Position numbers and translations under genes: made by a program. The notes beneath the pieces are model-generated. The model saw only the letters and a program-made list of their open reading frames with translations, searched no databases and was not told where the DNA came from. From Bacteroidales bacterium (GTDB lineage Bacteria; Bacteroidota; Bacteroidia; Bacteroidales; GCA-2748055), in NCBI GenBank assembly GCA_023138875.1, contig JAGLOO010000063.1:1-53730 (forward strand): a stretch of DNA of 53,730 nucleotides, read 5' to 3'. Shown here one piece after another: positions 1 through 8,984 of the stretch (the first letter of the stretch is position 1; the number at the start of each line of letters is the position of its first letter).

Positions 1-204
1 CATGTAATCTCTTCTTGATCGGACAAGGATCCGGCATTCTTGACTCCGATAGGCAGTCTTGACTCAGCGACTCAGCGATAACTACCTCAGCTCTTATCAA
101 TCATCGGTATGCAATAACCTGTGCTGTGCGCAATGATCGATAGTGCTTTATACAAGCAAATAGCTTATTTTGCAAGCTGATTACAAAGAAGACGAACCCG
201 GAAA
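1..204. other. left flank, no gene seen
   Basis: No open frame with recognisable content is seen. The only structure noted is a short tandem duplication of GACTCAGC at 61-76. The segment may hold the promoter of the small gene starting at 205, but no clear TAnnTTTG box with a partner TTTG was found. Confidence 0.4.
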
Positions 205-405
205 ATGAAAAAGAAAGACACTAAACTACTCATCGATTTTTTTGCTAAAAACCTTTCTGAAAAACAAAAGGAGGAGTTTCTTCACAAAGCCGCGCATGAT
301 CCCGAATTCGTAAAAAGATTCATCAGGGCAATGGAATTAGAAGAAGCCTTCGATGAACTGTTTGAAAAGGGAAAAACTGAGAATGATCCTCTCATTGCCC
401 CATGA
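205..405 (+). CDS. small hypothetical protein, 66 aa
   Basis: The frame encodes a highly charged 66-residue protein rich in Lys, Glu and Phe. It is probably all helical, with no signal peptide or membrane segment. The family is not recognised. The last 23 bases overlap the presumed ATG (383) of the broken DUF1186-type gene downstream, so the two may once have been co-translated. The start at 205 is the first ATG of the frame. Charge pattern and overlap with a decayed gene make it plausible as a real small partner gene, but it could also be a remnant of a longer protein. No function can be assigned from sequence. Confidence 0.45.
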   Translation: MKKKDTKLLIDFFAKNLSEKQKEEFLHKAAHDPEFVKRFIRAMELEEAFDELFEKGKTENDPLIAP

Positions 406-804
406 AACTGTGGTATCCGGCCTTACCATGGCATTGAAGGATGCCATCGACAGGCAGGACCACTTCATATAATTGGCAGAAGACGGGGAATTACAGACTG
501 AAGATACACACTTTGCCATTCATGCGATCTACCTTCTTGGGGAACTCAGAGCCACTATAAATCTGCCAGTAGTACTTGAAACTATCAGCCAGGGGGAGGT
601 ATTCAATGATATCTGGTTTGACGATTTTAACACAGGGTTCCTGTGGGAACCTCTCTATTTCATGGGAAATAACCAGCTCGACCTGTTGAAGGAGTTTGTA
701 TTCTCTCCCGCCCCCTACACCTATGCCCGCACCGAAGTGTGCAGCAGTGTAATACAGATCGCCCACCATCAGTCCCATCGCAAAGAGGAGGTTACTGCCT
801 GGTG
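383..804 (+). pseudogene. DUF1186-family protein, broken by a stop codon and an IS element
   Basis: Reading from ATG 383, the frame gives a DUF1186-like helical-repeat protein with blocks such as FAIHAIYLLGELRA and CSSVIQIAHHQ. Two lesions are visible. An in-frame TAA at 470-472 follows 29 codons. At about 804 the frame runs into the left inverted repeat of the IS element, just after the EEVTAW block. A second, differently damaged copy lies at 19560-19957; it continues past this point (EEVSAWFNDLLLTLSR), which shows what has been lost here. The missing 3' half is not found on the far side of the IS. The biochemical role of DUF1186 proteins is unknown to me; they are often described next to SEC-C zinc motifs. 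Confidence 0.75.
732..761. repeat. 30-bp segment repeated at 8985-9014
   Basis: These 30 bases inside the DUF1186-type frame (coding for about EVCSSVIQI) recur without mismatch at 8985-9014 in otherwise non-coding DNA. A diverged form lies at 19733-19758 in the second DUF1186 copy. Confidence 0.8.
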
Positions 805-819
805 TATTAACCCAACTTG
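805..819 (+). repeat. IS terminal inverted repeat, left
   Basis: TATTAACCCAACTTG matches the complement of 2864-2878 at all 15 positions. Confidence 0.85.
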
Positions 820-863
820 CTATTTGCGCTCCATAAGTTCTTAGTATTAAACAGATTGGAAAA

Positions 864-2723
864 TCAATGGTACACTACATATTCTTTTCTGTCCGGAACC
901 ATGGATTTTGTGTTAGTAGCCTGATAGATGTCTAAAGCCTCTTTGATTGGTTTTGAGGGTTTTCGTACACAGAACTTTTTTGTCTCGTTTTTGAATATAA
1001 TGGACTGTATTGATTGGGTATTCATAATCCTGACAATATTCCTCCAATCAGAGGTGATCCCCCTTTGTTTAAGCATATATCTAATAGTGTTAACCAACTG
1101 ATATGCTAAAATAGCCAGGTATAAGTGTGACTCTATTCGCTCATCTTTTTGGTGGTGAACAGGACGCAATTGCAGATCAGTTTTCAGGCACCTGAAAGTT
1201 GCCTCTACCTCTCTGACGGTGTTGTACACATTCCATAATTGAATTTCGTTTGACTTATCAAAATTAGTCCTGATAAAATATACACCATAATCTATTTGGC
1301 TTGTTTTTTCTGATTCCTTTTTTTGCCAGGTAACCTGGTTTGCTATCCCATTCTTAGCAAATACCTCAATAGTATATTTCCCACTGACAAGCCGATACTT
1401 TTCTTTAAGCCGTCCAATACGCTCCCATACTTTCTCAATTTTCTTGGTGGTGCCTTTTTTGTCTAAGCCGTTTGAGAGACTTATGAGTTCTTCTTCAAAC
1501 CTTGTGAAGATCTTGTCAGCCATGGACTGTTCTTTGACTCTCTTTTGCTCGCTCTTGACGTACATCCAGGTGTCTGAAAATCCTTCCGGTGCAAAGACCT
1601 GTAATTCAATAGGATTGTCCCTTTTATCTTTTACTGTGTATACTGACGCGTTTTGGTTAATGTGGTAGTTTTTTATTTGTTTCCTTGACACACATACATA
1701 CTTGAGGTTTTGCCTGGTAAGATATTGAAGGTTTTCCTCTGAGGCAAAGCCTGCATCCATCACTACTACTTTGTATGATATAGTATCACTGTGGGTCTTG
1801 AGATCCTTGATCATATCTTCCAGTGTAGATACATCAGGGGTGTTGCCTTCGTAAATCCTGGAATAGCGGATAAAGCCCTGGGCATTGATTACACCTGTAA
1901 ATACAACTTGCTTACAGTCATTGCGCTTCTCTTTACTTCTGCCATACCGGGCCAGTGTGCTGTTCGCTTTCCTGCCCTCGAAATAAGTATTGGACAAGTC
2001 GTAGATCACTAAAGAATCCTTGATATTGAACAGACCGGTCAGCTTCTTATATAAAAGCTTGTCAATCAAATCCTTCTTGTCATATAACTTATCGGCTATC
2101 CTGTACAGGCTGTAATGGGAAATTTGTTCGTTTTCATCTCCAAACCCAAACATCCTTTTTAGCTCACTATTGTCCCGCAAATATTGAGTGGTTTTATATT
2201 CAGAAGCAGAAAAGAGGGCCCTGCTAATGATGCTGATATGCGCCAACTCAATCTCCTTTTGTTCAAAACCCAGTGAATCAAGACAATGTGCAAAATCCAA
2301 CTTCTCTAAAATTTGAGAACACAGGTGTTCGCCTCCAAATGTTCTGGAATCTTCAACTCCTATTGAATTTACATCAATGGTTTCCAGTTGTGCTTTGTTC
2401 TTAACAGGAGGAATAGACACAGATTCCTCAATGGCAATATCTTTGTATTTGATCTGGAACTTCTCAAAATACCTCTCTGCCAACTCATGAATAGACTTTG
2501 GATAGTCTCCTGTGAAAAGCATGGACTGACCGAATATCTTCGCCTGAAGGATGCCCAGTAGCATCTTTCGGTTCTCTGTATCAGCCAGCAAAGGCTCACT
2601 ACCCAGGTAGAGAATGCTTTGTTGCTTTACTTTCCCCTCGATCCTGGAGGCCTGGGCCAGCTGGTACTGGAAAAATATTTTTCCGCTTTTTGTGTTTTTC
2701 TTCTTTACTTGCCTTATGAACAT
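864..2723 (-). CDS. IS1634-family DDE transposase
   Basis: A 619-aa transposase of the IS4/IS1634 type catalyses cut-and-paste movement of the surrounding element. Visible catalytic blocks are the first Asp in VIYDLSNTYFEG, the second Asp in VVMDAGFASEENL, and the Glu in REVEATFRCLKTDLQLRPVH followed by ESHLYLAILAY. The start is taken at ATG 2721-2723 (MFIRQVKKKN). The 14 residues available upstream look like read-through of the element end, and the basic N-terminus fits the family. The frame is uninterrupted, so the protein may still be active. It is read opposite to the broken gene it abuts and lies fully inside the inverted repeats. Confidence 0.9.
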   Translation of the reverse strand: MFIRQVKKKNTKSGKIFFQYQLAQASRIEGKVKQQSILYLGSEPLLADTENRKMLLGILQAKIFGQSMLFTGDYPKSIHELAERYFEKFQIKYKDIAIEESVSIPPVKNKAQLETIDVNSIGVEDSRTFGGEHLCSQILEKLDFAHCLDSLGFEQKEIELAHISIISRALFSASEYKTTQYLRDNSELKRMFGFGDENEQISHYSLYRIADKLYDKKDLIDKLLYKKLTGLFNIKDSLVIYDLSNTYFEGRKANSTLARYGRSKEKRNDCKQVVFTGVINAQGFIRYSRIYEGNTPDVSTLEDMIKDLKTHSDTISYKVVVMDAGFASEENLQYLTRQNLKYVCVSRKQIKNYHINQNASVYTVKDKRDNPIELQVFAPEGFSDTWMYVKSEQKRVKEQSMADKIFTRFEEELISLSNGLDKKGTTKKIEKVWERIGRLKEKYRLVSGKYTIEVFAKNGIANQVTWQKKESEKTSQIDYGVYFIRTNFDKSNEIQLWNVYNTVREVEATFRCLKTDLQLRPVHHQKDERIESHLYLAILAYQLVNTIRYMLKQRGITSDWRNIVRIMNTQSIQSIIFKNETKKFCVRKPSKPIKEALDIYQATNTKSMVPDRKEYVVYH

Positions 2724-2863
2724 GGATGCAAAATAAGCAGGAATATCACGCCAAACAAGCATCATACATCACTACAATCGACTCAAACGCTCTACAGCCC
2801 AATAAAACCGTTCAAATTACCCTGAAAAAAGTGAAATATTCTTGTTTTTTGAAGGTCTCGTAC

Positions 2864-2878
2864 CAAGTTGGGTTAATA
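2864..2878 (-). repeat. IS terminal inverted repeat, right
   Basis: Complement of the left repeat. It ends only two bases before the stop codon of the wecB copy at 2881. Confidence 0.85.
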
Positions 2879-2880
2879 TT

Positions 2881-3750
2881 TTACTCCGAAGCCCGCACAA
2901 TCGCCTCCAAACACCTTTCGGCCGTATGTCCGTCCCATAGCTCGGGCCTCACCGGTTTACGCTCCTTAATCAATGCATTCTGATACTCCTCACGGATGCG
3001 TTCAACATTGTTACCCACAAGCACACTGGCACCACCATGTTCATACAAAGTAATGGGCCGTTCGGTGTTCCAGCGCAGGGTAAGGCAGGGTGTCCCCAGG
3101 ACAGTACACTCCTCCTGCAAACCGCCGCTGTCGGTCAGGAACAATTTTGCGTTCATGTTCAGCCGCAGCATGTCATGGTACCCAATGGGTCGCAACAACA
3201 CCAGGTTAGGCGTCGAAACCACCTTGTCCCATAGATCGAACAACTCCAACTGCTTCCGGGCACGGGGGTGAATGGGCCAAAAAAGCGGCATATCCACTGT
3301 CACCTCACCGGTCAGAAAATCAACAAGCGGTGTAAAAATTTCTTTTAGGTCTACATTGGATGGCCGGTGGAGGGTCATCACTGCATAATTCTCTTCAACA
3401 ACCGAAGGGATCGCAGAACCTTCAATCAGTAGATTAGAAGCCAGCACATCACGAATCTCCAACCCGGCAGCCGTCTCACGCTGCTCTTCCAGTGTATCGA
3501 TCATAATATTCCCCACAAAATCGATCCTCGAATCCTCAACCCCCTCCTTCTTCAAATTCTCAATGGAAAGCTTATCCGGGGTAAGCAGCAGGTCCGAAAG
3601 CTTGTCGGTCACCAGCCGGTTGATCTCCTCGGGCATGGTCCAGTCGCCCGAACGAAGTCCGGCCTCAATGTGACAGCACTTCACATGCTGTTTCCTGGCC
3701 GTTACCGATAAACAATCTGCCAAATCGAATAGCTGCTTACAAATCTCCAT
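2881..3750 (-). pseudogene. wecB: UDP-GlcNAc 2-epimerase copy, 5'-truncated
   Basis: The frame matches the complete wecB at 23562-24710 from about its residue 110 to the end (274 residues, nearly identical). It keeps CCHIEAGLRS, MPEEINRL, LHRPSNVD, HPRARK and DSGGLQEE. The first 110 residues, with the GARPN nucleotide loop and the catalytic GDVNA block, are missing. In their place is a short unrelated lead (MEICKQLFDLADCLS). The enzyme would interconvert UDP-GlcNAc and UDP-ManNAc, but without the N-terminal domain this copy is very unlikely to work. The 3' end abuts the IS inverted repeat. It is one of four wecB copies in the window, all on the same strand. Confidence 0.85.
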
Positions 3751-3754
3751 GGCA

Positions 3755-3771
3755 AAAGGTTGATCACCTTT
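3755..3771 (-). terminator. candidate hairpin after the 773-aa gene
   Basis: AAAGGT and ACCTTT form a 6-bp stem with a 5-base loop, followed on the - strand by TT and GCC. It lies about 60 bases past the stop of the 773-aa gene. The U-run is weak, so this is only a candidate. Confidence 0.3.
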
Positions 3772-3829
3772 GAAATAAGGAATGCCAAAAGTACCCGGAG
3801 AAAAAGGGCCTGGCTTACTCTGGCATTTT

Positions 3830-6151
3830 TTATGAAGGCCTGTGGAGATGATCCATCAGGGAATCAATGGCCTCGTCCATCATCGGCATTTCCTCCACCA
3901 GCACCGGCTTGCACCAGGCCTCTTTCAGGGCGCCTTCCACCAGACCGAAGAGCAGATCCGAACGCAACTCGATCCGCTCCGGCCTGGCTTCCATTTTCGC
4001 GATCTCCTCCAGAAGCTTCTGCGGTAGTGACTCGTGCATAGAATCCAGATCGGGCTGCGGGTTGAGCATAGCCATGCCGGAAACCATTCCGCTCTCCTTA
4101 TCCACCATGAGCAGCACAAAGGGGAAATATTCCTTTTTTCCCTTCTCCTTCACCGGGGCAGGCAGCAGGGCCAGGTCCACCTGCAGGGTAGATTCAGCCA
4201 CCGGCATCCTGGACACCTCCGCACAGCTGTCCCTGCGGTAGGCCATTTTGTACCGGACGATCCCCTTCTCAGGATCGGGGGCCTCATAGCGGTTTTCCCA
4301 GCGGAGTTTCCCGGGTTTCCCCATGGGCGTTCGGATCAGGATCTCTTCACCGTTATCTCCTTCCCGGTACAGCAGGTCGCGGTTATCCCTGGCCCAGAAA
4401 AGCACAGAGGCAGCCTGCTCCAACAGTACGGGAAGATCTTCCAGGGCCTCCCCTTCGGGGAATGCGGGAACAAATCCGGGCACCGTTTCATCCAGCTTCG
4501 GCCAGCGGCCTTTGCCCCTGAAACTGAGTCCGGCCTTCTTAATGGCCTCCAGGTTCTCCCTGTTCATCTCCTCCCTGTCGGTGAAGGAAAGCATCAGGTG
4601 CGGAACGGTTAGGATGTTCCACGGCGGTAGCGAATCCGCTTCTTCCTGGAGCTGAACAAATCCTGCAAACCCCCTGAATCCCTGATAAGCAGCCAGGGCA
4701 GTGTACTCGCCGTTGGCCCCCATCACCGAGATGTAATAGACCTGCCCGCTGCCCGGCATTCTCACCCCGAAAAGATCAGTTTCATACAAATCCTTCCAGG
4801 GCTCCATTTCCCTGATGGAACGTGCATGTGTGTAGATCTCCCTCAGGCGCTCAGCATCCTTATTGTCCTGCGGCGACAGCCCCGTTCCGGTGCGCTTTTT
4901 CCCTTCCGGAGGCAGCTCCCCCTGCGCCACATCCGCCCCCATCCCGGGCAGCTCATTCCTTTTTCCCATGATCATGTCCGCCACATCGCGGGCAGTGTCC
5001 ATGTGCACCCCGGCCTTCCTGGCCGCCTTTTCAATGTCAGGCATGCGGCCGGCATTGATGTCCGGCAATACAAGCGAAACAAAGGCATTGATATCGTCCA
5101 CTGCCTTCTGACTCTTAGGATCGACTTCCTCCCGGAACAGTTCCTCGTACTCGTTCAGTACGATCTTTTTTTTCAGGATATCCCCTGCTGTGGTTAGCAT
5201 CTGCAGGCGGACCTTCAGGTAGGCCTCCACCGGAAAATTGTGGCCCAGGGCATTGAAATCCCTCACCAGCTTGTCAAAGCCCCGCCGGGTCATGCCCGAA
5301 AACAGGAGCAGTTTCTCCCCTTCATCATAATAGGCCTGGGCAAAATGGGGATGCTCCCCAAGCTTATGGTGCGTAAGCCTGTACACTCCGCTGTCGTATT
5401 CCGATTTGAATTTCTCCTTAATACCGGCCGTATCGAGGCTTTCCAGGTCGTGTTCGGCCATCAGGAAGAGCATCTCGTCTTTCTGATTATAGGTGCGGGG
5501 ATATGCAGCCCCCGAATGCAGCAATATATAAGGCAGAGGATCATCCTCAATATCCAGGCACAGCTGTTCCGCTTCCTCAATTCCGGGTTTGCGTTCAGTG
5601 GCATAGAAGAAGATATCATCGGGGCCGAAACTGTTGAGAGCCCCGATGGGGCCATAGCTCTGCCAGCAGGAGCCGTTAAATGCGATCAGGTTGAACCACA
5701 GAAGAGGATTGGACGAAGCCTTCAGACTGGTGGTTGAAGGAGAAAACAGAAGATACTCATCCCCTGAAAACACATCCCTCATTCTGAAAAAATCCTTTGC
5801 CGGTTCCTCCGCGATCTCAGTGAAACTGAATCGCCAGGGCACCCTGGCCTGTTGCTCCAGAAAGTCGCGTTCCTCCCCTTTGAAGCGCTCCAGGGCCGGG
5901 TTCCGCATGAATTTCCCGATGAGCCCCCCATTCCTGAATACCCGGTGGATGATAAACTGGCTTTTGAACATCTCCACGTGAGCCCTCTCAAATTTGGAAG
6001 TCACGTGGCGGTAACGGTCAAATTGTACATTCATCTTCTTTTCCAGGCCATGGTGTCGTGCCGCATAGGCCAACAGGAACTCGTCCACCACCCGCTCGCT
6101 GATCCTGCTATTGTGCTCGCAAATTTTTCTGATCTTCGTATAATCTGTCAT
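3830..6151 (-). CDS. hypothetical protein, 773 aa, DUF6930/DUF7309-like
   Basis: A long intact cytoplasmic protein without signal peptide or membrane segment. The N-terminal 340 residues contain NPLLWFNLIAF and LLFSPSTTSL. A Pro/Gly-rich linker near residues 400-430 follows. A middle domain has MPGSGQVYYISVMGANGEY, and the C-terminal third ends in a block (RPERIELRSDLLFGLVEGAL...LVEEMPMMDEAIDSL) that resembles DUF6930; the DUF7309 match for the middle part is less sure. No catalytic motif is recognised. Two fragments of a paralogue occur at 14675-14796 and 16045-16165. A good Bacteroidota promoter sits 28-58 bases upstream of the ATG. DUF1186 and SNF2 remnants nearby suggest that these families travel together, but the role is unknown. 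Confidence 0.8.
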   Translation of the reverse strand: MTDYTKIRKICEHNSRISERVVDEFLLAYAARHHGLEKKMNVQFDRYRHVTSKFERAHVEMFKSQFIIHRVFRNGGLIGKFMRNPALERFKGEERDFLEQQARVPWRFSFTEIAEEPAKDFFRMRDVFSGDEYLLFSPSTTSLKASSNPLLWFNLIAFNGSCWQSYGPIGALNSFGPDDIFFYATERKPGIEEAEQLCLDIEDDPLPYILLHSGAAYPRTYNQKDEMLFLMAEHDLESLDTAGIKEKFKSEYDSGVYRLTHHKLGEHPHFAQAYYDEGEKLLLFSGMTRRGFDKLVRDFNALGHNFPVEAYLKVRLQMLTTAGDILKKKIVLNEYEELFREEVDPKSQKAVDDINAFVSLVLPDINAGRMPDIEKAARKAGVHMDTARDVADMIMGKRNELPGMGADVAQGELPPEGKKRTGTGLSPQDNKDAERLREIYTHARSIREMEPWKDLYETDLFGVRMPGSGQVYYISVMGANGEYTALAAYQGFRGFAGFVQLQEEADSLPPWNILTVPHLMLSFTDREEMNRENLEAIKKAGLSFRGKGRWPKLDETVPGFVPAFPEGEALEDLPVLLEQAASVLFWARDNRDLLYREGDNGEEILIRTPMGKPGKLRWENRYEAPDPEKGIVRYKMAYRRDSCAEVSRMPVAESTLQVDLALLPAPVKEKGKKEYFPFVLLMVDKESGMVSGMAMLNPQPDLDSMHESLPQKLLEEIAKMEARPERIELRSDLLFGLVEGALKEAWCKPVLVEEMPMMDEAIDSLMDHLHRPS

Positions 6152-6178
6152 GCTTCAAATATTTCTTATGGAGACTTG

Positions 6179-6209
6179 CAAAGTTAAGATGACCGTTTAA
6201 CATGGCAAA
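6179..6209 (-). promoter_or_regulatory. Bacteroidota-type promoter for the 773-aa gene
   Basis: On the - strand a TTTG (6209-6206) is separated by 19 bases from TAACTTTG (6186-6179), which fits the -33/-7 pattern TTTG-N19/20-TAnnTTTG. The expected start of transcription is near 6172, about 20 bases before the ATG at 6151. Confidence 0.6.
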
Positions 6210-6344
6210 ATATAAATTACCCCGAAATAAAATTGACTCCGGGGATAACATACGTATCCGAAATATCCTGGATTCCGAAGATTTCAACCTGGAACAGAAA
6301 ATCGGAGAACCTCTGACCGGCAGAAAAAAGGTGATTATCTTGAC

Positions 6345-7454
6345 TTGTCCTTTGAAATTACTTTATGTAAAAACACCTTCCCGCTGAGGCCACCCGGAAC
6401 ATGGCAGGAAGCTTTTGCCCAATTAAAAGCATTTCTGAATACGTATAGAAGTAAGGGTAAAAAGGTGGTGTTTCTCGATGAGTTGCCTTGGCTGAATACA
6501 CCCAGGTCAGGATTCCTGAAACACCTGGAGCACTTTTGGAACAGTTATGGCTCAAAACGTAAGGATCATGTCCTGATCGTTTGTGGCTCAGCAGCTTCAT
6601 GGATGATACAGCACATCATGGACTCGAAGGGTGGCCTGCACAACAGGGTTACCGGCCACATCAGGCTGCTACCATTTTCTCTGTCCGAAACCATGGAATA
6701 TCTTGAAAAAAGGAAACTCAGGAAGTTGAACCAATTCTAGGTGCTGCAATTATATATGGCGTTGGGCGGAGTACCATATTACTGGTCCTTTATTCAAAAA
6801 GACCACTCTGCAGCACAAGCCATTGATGACCTTTTATTTGTAAACGGAGCTCCCTTAGGAGAGGAATACAGCAATCTCCTTGGATCCCTGTTCGATCACA
6901 GTGACTATCATGAAAGCGTCATTCAGGCACTCTCCAGGAAGAGAAAGGGGCTCAACCGGAATGAACTGCTCAGAGCCATGAAAATGAGCTCCGGGGGAAC
7001 CGCCACCTCCATACTAAGGGAAATGGAAACCTCCGGTTTTATCACCTCTTACATCCCTTTTGGAAAGAGATCAAGCGATGCATTATACAGGATTTCTGAT
7101 GAGTTCATATTGTTCCATCTTCACTGGATCGCTCCCCTGGGAAAACAACAAGCCGGCCATGGATATTGGACCAGGAAGCAATCGGGCACAAAGTACAACG
7201 CATGGTCAGGGTACAGTTTTGAAGGCATCTGTCTGAAACACATCGGGCAGATCAAGTATCATATGAGGATAGATATGATTGATTCAAACGAATCGCCATG
7301 GGAATACAGGCCAGACAAAGGATCCGGTGAAGAAGGAGCCCAGATCGATCTGCTGATCAACAGGCAGGACATGGTGATCAACGTCTGTGAAATGAAGTTT
7401 TCCAGATCAGAATTCACCATTAATGCAGCTTATAATGCAGATAAACGTTACTAA
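6345..7454 (+). pseudogene. AAA ATPase (ATPase_2 / DUF234 type), broken
   Basis: The frame covers the middle and C-terminal parts of a DEXX-type ATPase: a Walker B block VVFLDELPWL, the sensor-like VLIVCGSAASWM, a winged-helix region (LNRNELLRAMKMSSGGTATSILREME) and a C-terminal nuclease-like end (EGAQIDLLINRQDMVINVCEMKF). Three lesions are seen. The N-terminus with the Walker A loop is absent. A TAG at 6738-6740 interrupts the QVLQLYMALGG region, probably a CAG to TAG change. The C-terminus ends early where it joins the reverse-transcriptase fragment (about 7436-7450). The short open frame at 6202-6387 ahead of it shows no homology that I recognise. The family's physiological role is unclear. 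Confidence 0.75.
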
Positions 7455-8041
7455 GTAACGGTGAAATCACCGACCCTTGCGGAGAGCCGGACTCGGAGTA
7501 TCTTATGTTTCCCTTTTCCATTACTCCCGCTTTGAGCCATTTATCTATCATTCTTCTTATCACCCCATCCTTTACCCGTTTGTCAAGGAATTCCCGGAGA
7601 ATACCATGATTGATGCTCCCGAAGTAGTTCTTTATGTCTGCATCTATAATATAGTGCTTCCTTCCAAAACTAACCTCTTTGAACAGGCAATCAATCGTCT
7701 GGTGTTGTGAACGTCCCGGTCGAAAACCAAATGAAAAAGGTTTGAAATCTTCTTCATAGATCGGCTCTATAACCCTTCGCACACTCTCCTGCAGAACCTT
7801 ATCTTCCGTAGTGGCAATATCGATTGGACGCTGGCTGTGCTTGTCCTTGGGTATATACACCCGCCGTAAGGCCGGGGCTCTGTACCTGCCGGATTTGAAT
7901 TCCGCCAGAAGACTCTCTCGCCTTTCCGGGAATTCTTTTCGTTACTACAGGAGCAGCAAGTTTCCTGTATAACCCGGTCATTTGGTCACGCGGTTGACCT
8001 TGTACCGCGCTTGTTCCTGTGGAGACGGTAGGCTCTCCCAT
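7436..8041 (-). pseudogene. group II intron reverse transcriptase, fragment
   Basis: The 7436-7941 part encodes RT blocks ERRESLLAEFKSGRY, RRVYIPKDK, GFRPGRSQHQTIDCL, YIIDADIKNYFGSI and GSPQGSVISPLLSNVYLHY, typical of LtrA-like proteins. It stops before the YADD catalytic block, so the polymerase active site, maturase and endonuclease parts are gone. The N-terminus (MGEPTVSTGTSA...) lies in another frame at about 7930-8041, so a frameshift or deletion separates the two. The 3' cut is fused to the ATPase remnant read from the other strand. It is not a retron or DGR reverse transcriptase by motif. The RT cannot be functional. Confidence 0.8.
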
Positions 8042-8267
8042 GTTCCCGCGATACCCTGTTCTGTCTTTGATATGGTCTCCGACCCCGACCAGACTTCTAC
8101 ATCTCGTCTTTATCGATGCTTCCGTGTTGTCCCTGCAATTTCAAAAACAAAGACTCTGGTATCAAACACACTTTCGAGGCTCAATACATACCTTTAACAG
8201 TCGCTGTCAACGCTTCGCGCCATCATCTCTGATGACTACGCATGACTCGCTTCCGGTGGGAGGCTAA
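8042..8267 (-). other. possible 5' RNA part of the group II intron
   Basis: This stretch lies directly upstream of the RT N-terminus on the - strand and has no coding content that I recognise, as expected for intron domain I. No GUGYG intron boundary could be placed with confidence, so the assignment rests on position alone. Confidence 0.3.
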
Positions 8268-8387
8268 CCCTTTCCGGACAGGATTGATTACCTGCTGGGT
8301 ATCAGTGAGGTGTTTCATTATTTATTGTGTTCGCCGATAAATCCCCACCTCGCGGACTTTGCATGGCGCAATGAAATTCTGTGTTAA
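8268..8387 (+). other. short open remnant, family unknown
   Basis: An open frame without ATG reads ...RIDYLLGISEVFHYLL and ends ...LADFAWRNEILC before a TAA at 8385-8387. Its composition looks like real protein sequence, perhaps the tail of a deleted gene. I do not recognise the family. Confidence 0.2.
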
Positions 8388-8416
8388 ACAGAGAAATCCT
8401 CAGACGTGTAAAGATT

Positions 8417-8614
8417 ATGGATGATTTGAACAGGCTCAAAGCCAATGCCGCCTTCTTTCCCGGTGATAAAGTATCCTGGAACGACAAAGAGGGATTTATT
8501 CGTGTCGGCCGGGTGATCAGAATAAACACCAAAACCATTTCTGTGCAGGAAGATGGGGATCCGGATGGAACCTGGAGGGTTTCCGCCCATCTACTTAAAA
8601 ACTATTATCAATGA
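8417..8614 (+). CDS. small hypothetical protein, 65 aa
   Basis: Starting at ATG 8417 (MDDLNRLKAN) the frame encodes 65 residues with a compact beta-type pattern (FFPGDKVSWND...GFIRVGRVIRIN...KTISVQEDG...TWRVSAHLL), reminiscent of a small KOW- or SH3-like barrel. The frame extends 12 codons upstream to another ATG at 8381, but the homology-like pattern starts only after 8417. The stop overlaps the ATG of the next small frame (ATGA at 8611-8614), indicating translational coupling. No family is recognised with certainty; a small nucleic-acid or protein-binding role is conceivable but is inference. Confidence 0.5.
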   Translation: MDDLNRLKANAAFFPGDKVSWNDKEGFIRVGRVIRINTKTISVQEDGDPDGTWRVSAHLLKNYYQ

Positions 8615-8775
8615 AGAGAGACCTTTACAAACAGATTGAATACGATATTACTGACGATCCCGGGTTTATCTTCGAATTGTTCAGGGTTCCCCGGTAGTTG
8701 CAGGAGCAGTTCGAATCGCTGCATAACCGTTCAGTAAAGGGTGGAGAGGGAATTATCAGTATTTTAACCATATAA
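8611..8775 (+). pseudogene. small protein interrupted by one stop codon
   Basis: The frame begins MKRDLYKQIEYDI with an ATGA overlap to the gene before it, reaches TAG at 8695-8697 after 28 codons, and continues in the same frame (LQEQFESLHNRS...) to a TAA at 8773-8775. If the TAG is a nonsense mutation the original product had about 54 residues. The terminator just after 8775 supports the longer version as the original gene. The function is unknown. Confidence 0.4.
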
Positions 8776-8776
8776 C

Positions 8777-8815
8777 AAAAACGCCAGTGAAAAGGTGGAT
8801 ACCTCCTGGCGTTTT
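8777..8815 (+). terminator. intrinsic terminator
   Basis: AAAACGCCAG (8777-8786) pairs perfectly with CTGGCGTTTT (8806-8815), a 10-bp stem with a 19-base loop ending in TTTT. It directly follows the two coupled small genes and would end their transcript; the flanking A and T runs allow weaker action on the other strand. Confidence 0.75.
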
Positions 8816-8984
8816 AAAAAAATAAAAAATGAAACCACAACATTATTTGTCTGGCGGCTACAAAGACAATTCAAATTATGGTATCTGCAGTAAAGTTAGT
8901 GCGAAAATTATTTCTCTCAAAATTTTCCGACAGCTTTATTTTCAGACTATTACGGAATTACTAATTTACAAGAGGAATTGCTGT

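Larger units (their letters stand above)
805..2878 (-). mobile_element. insertion sequence, IS1634-like (IS4 superfamily)
   Basis: A single transposase gene is bounded by a perfect 15-bp inverted repeat: TATTAACCCAACTTG at 805-819 and its complement at 2864-2878. Element length is about 2.07 kb, normal for the group. No direct target duplication is visible outside the ends. The left flank is a DUF1186-type gene and the right flank is the 3' end of a wecB copy, two genes that do not belong together. The element therefore sits at a rearrangement joint, or one flank was exchanged by recombination between IS copies. Confidence 0.85.

Noticed and set aside
3842-6187. Several open + frames of 60-190 codons antisense to the 773-aa gene
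   Set aside because: They mirror codon bias of the real gene, which has paralogue support elsewhere in the window.
7436-8041. Reverse transcriptase considered as retron or DGR component
   Set aside because: Blocks such as GFRPGRSQHQTI and GSPQGSVISPLLSN fit group II intron proteins; no msr/msd-like or template/variable repeats were seen.
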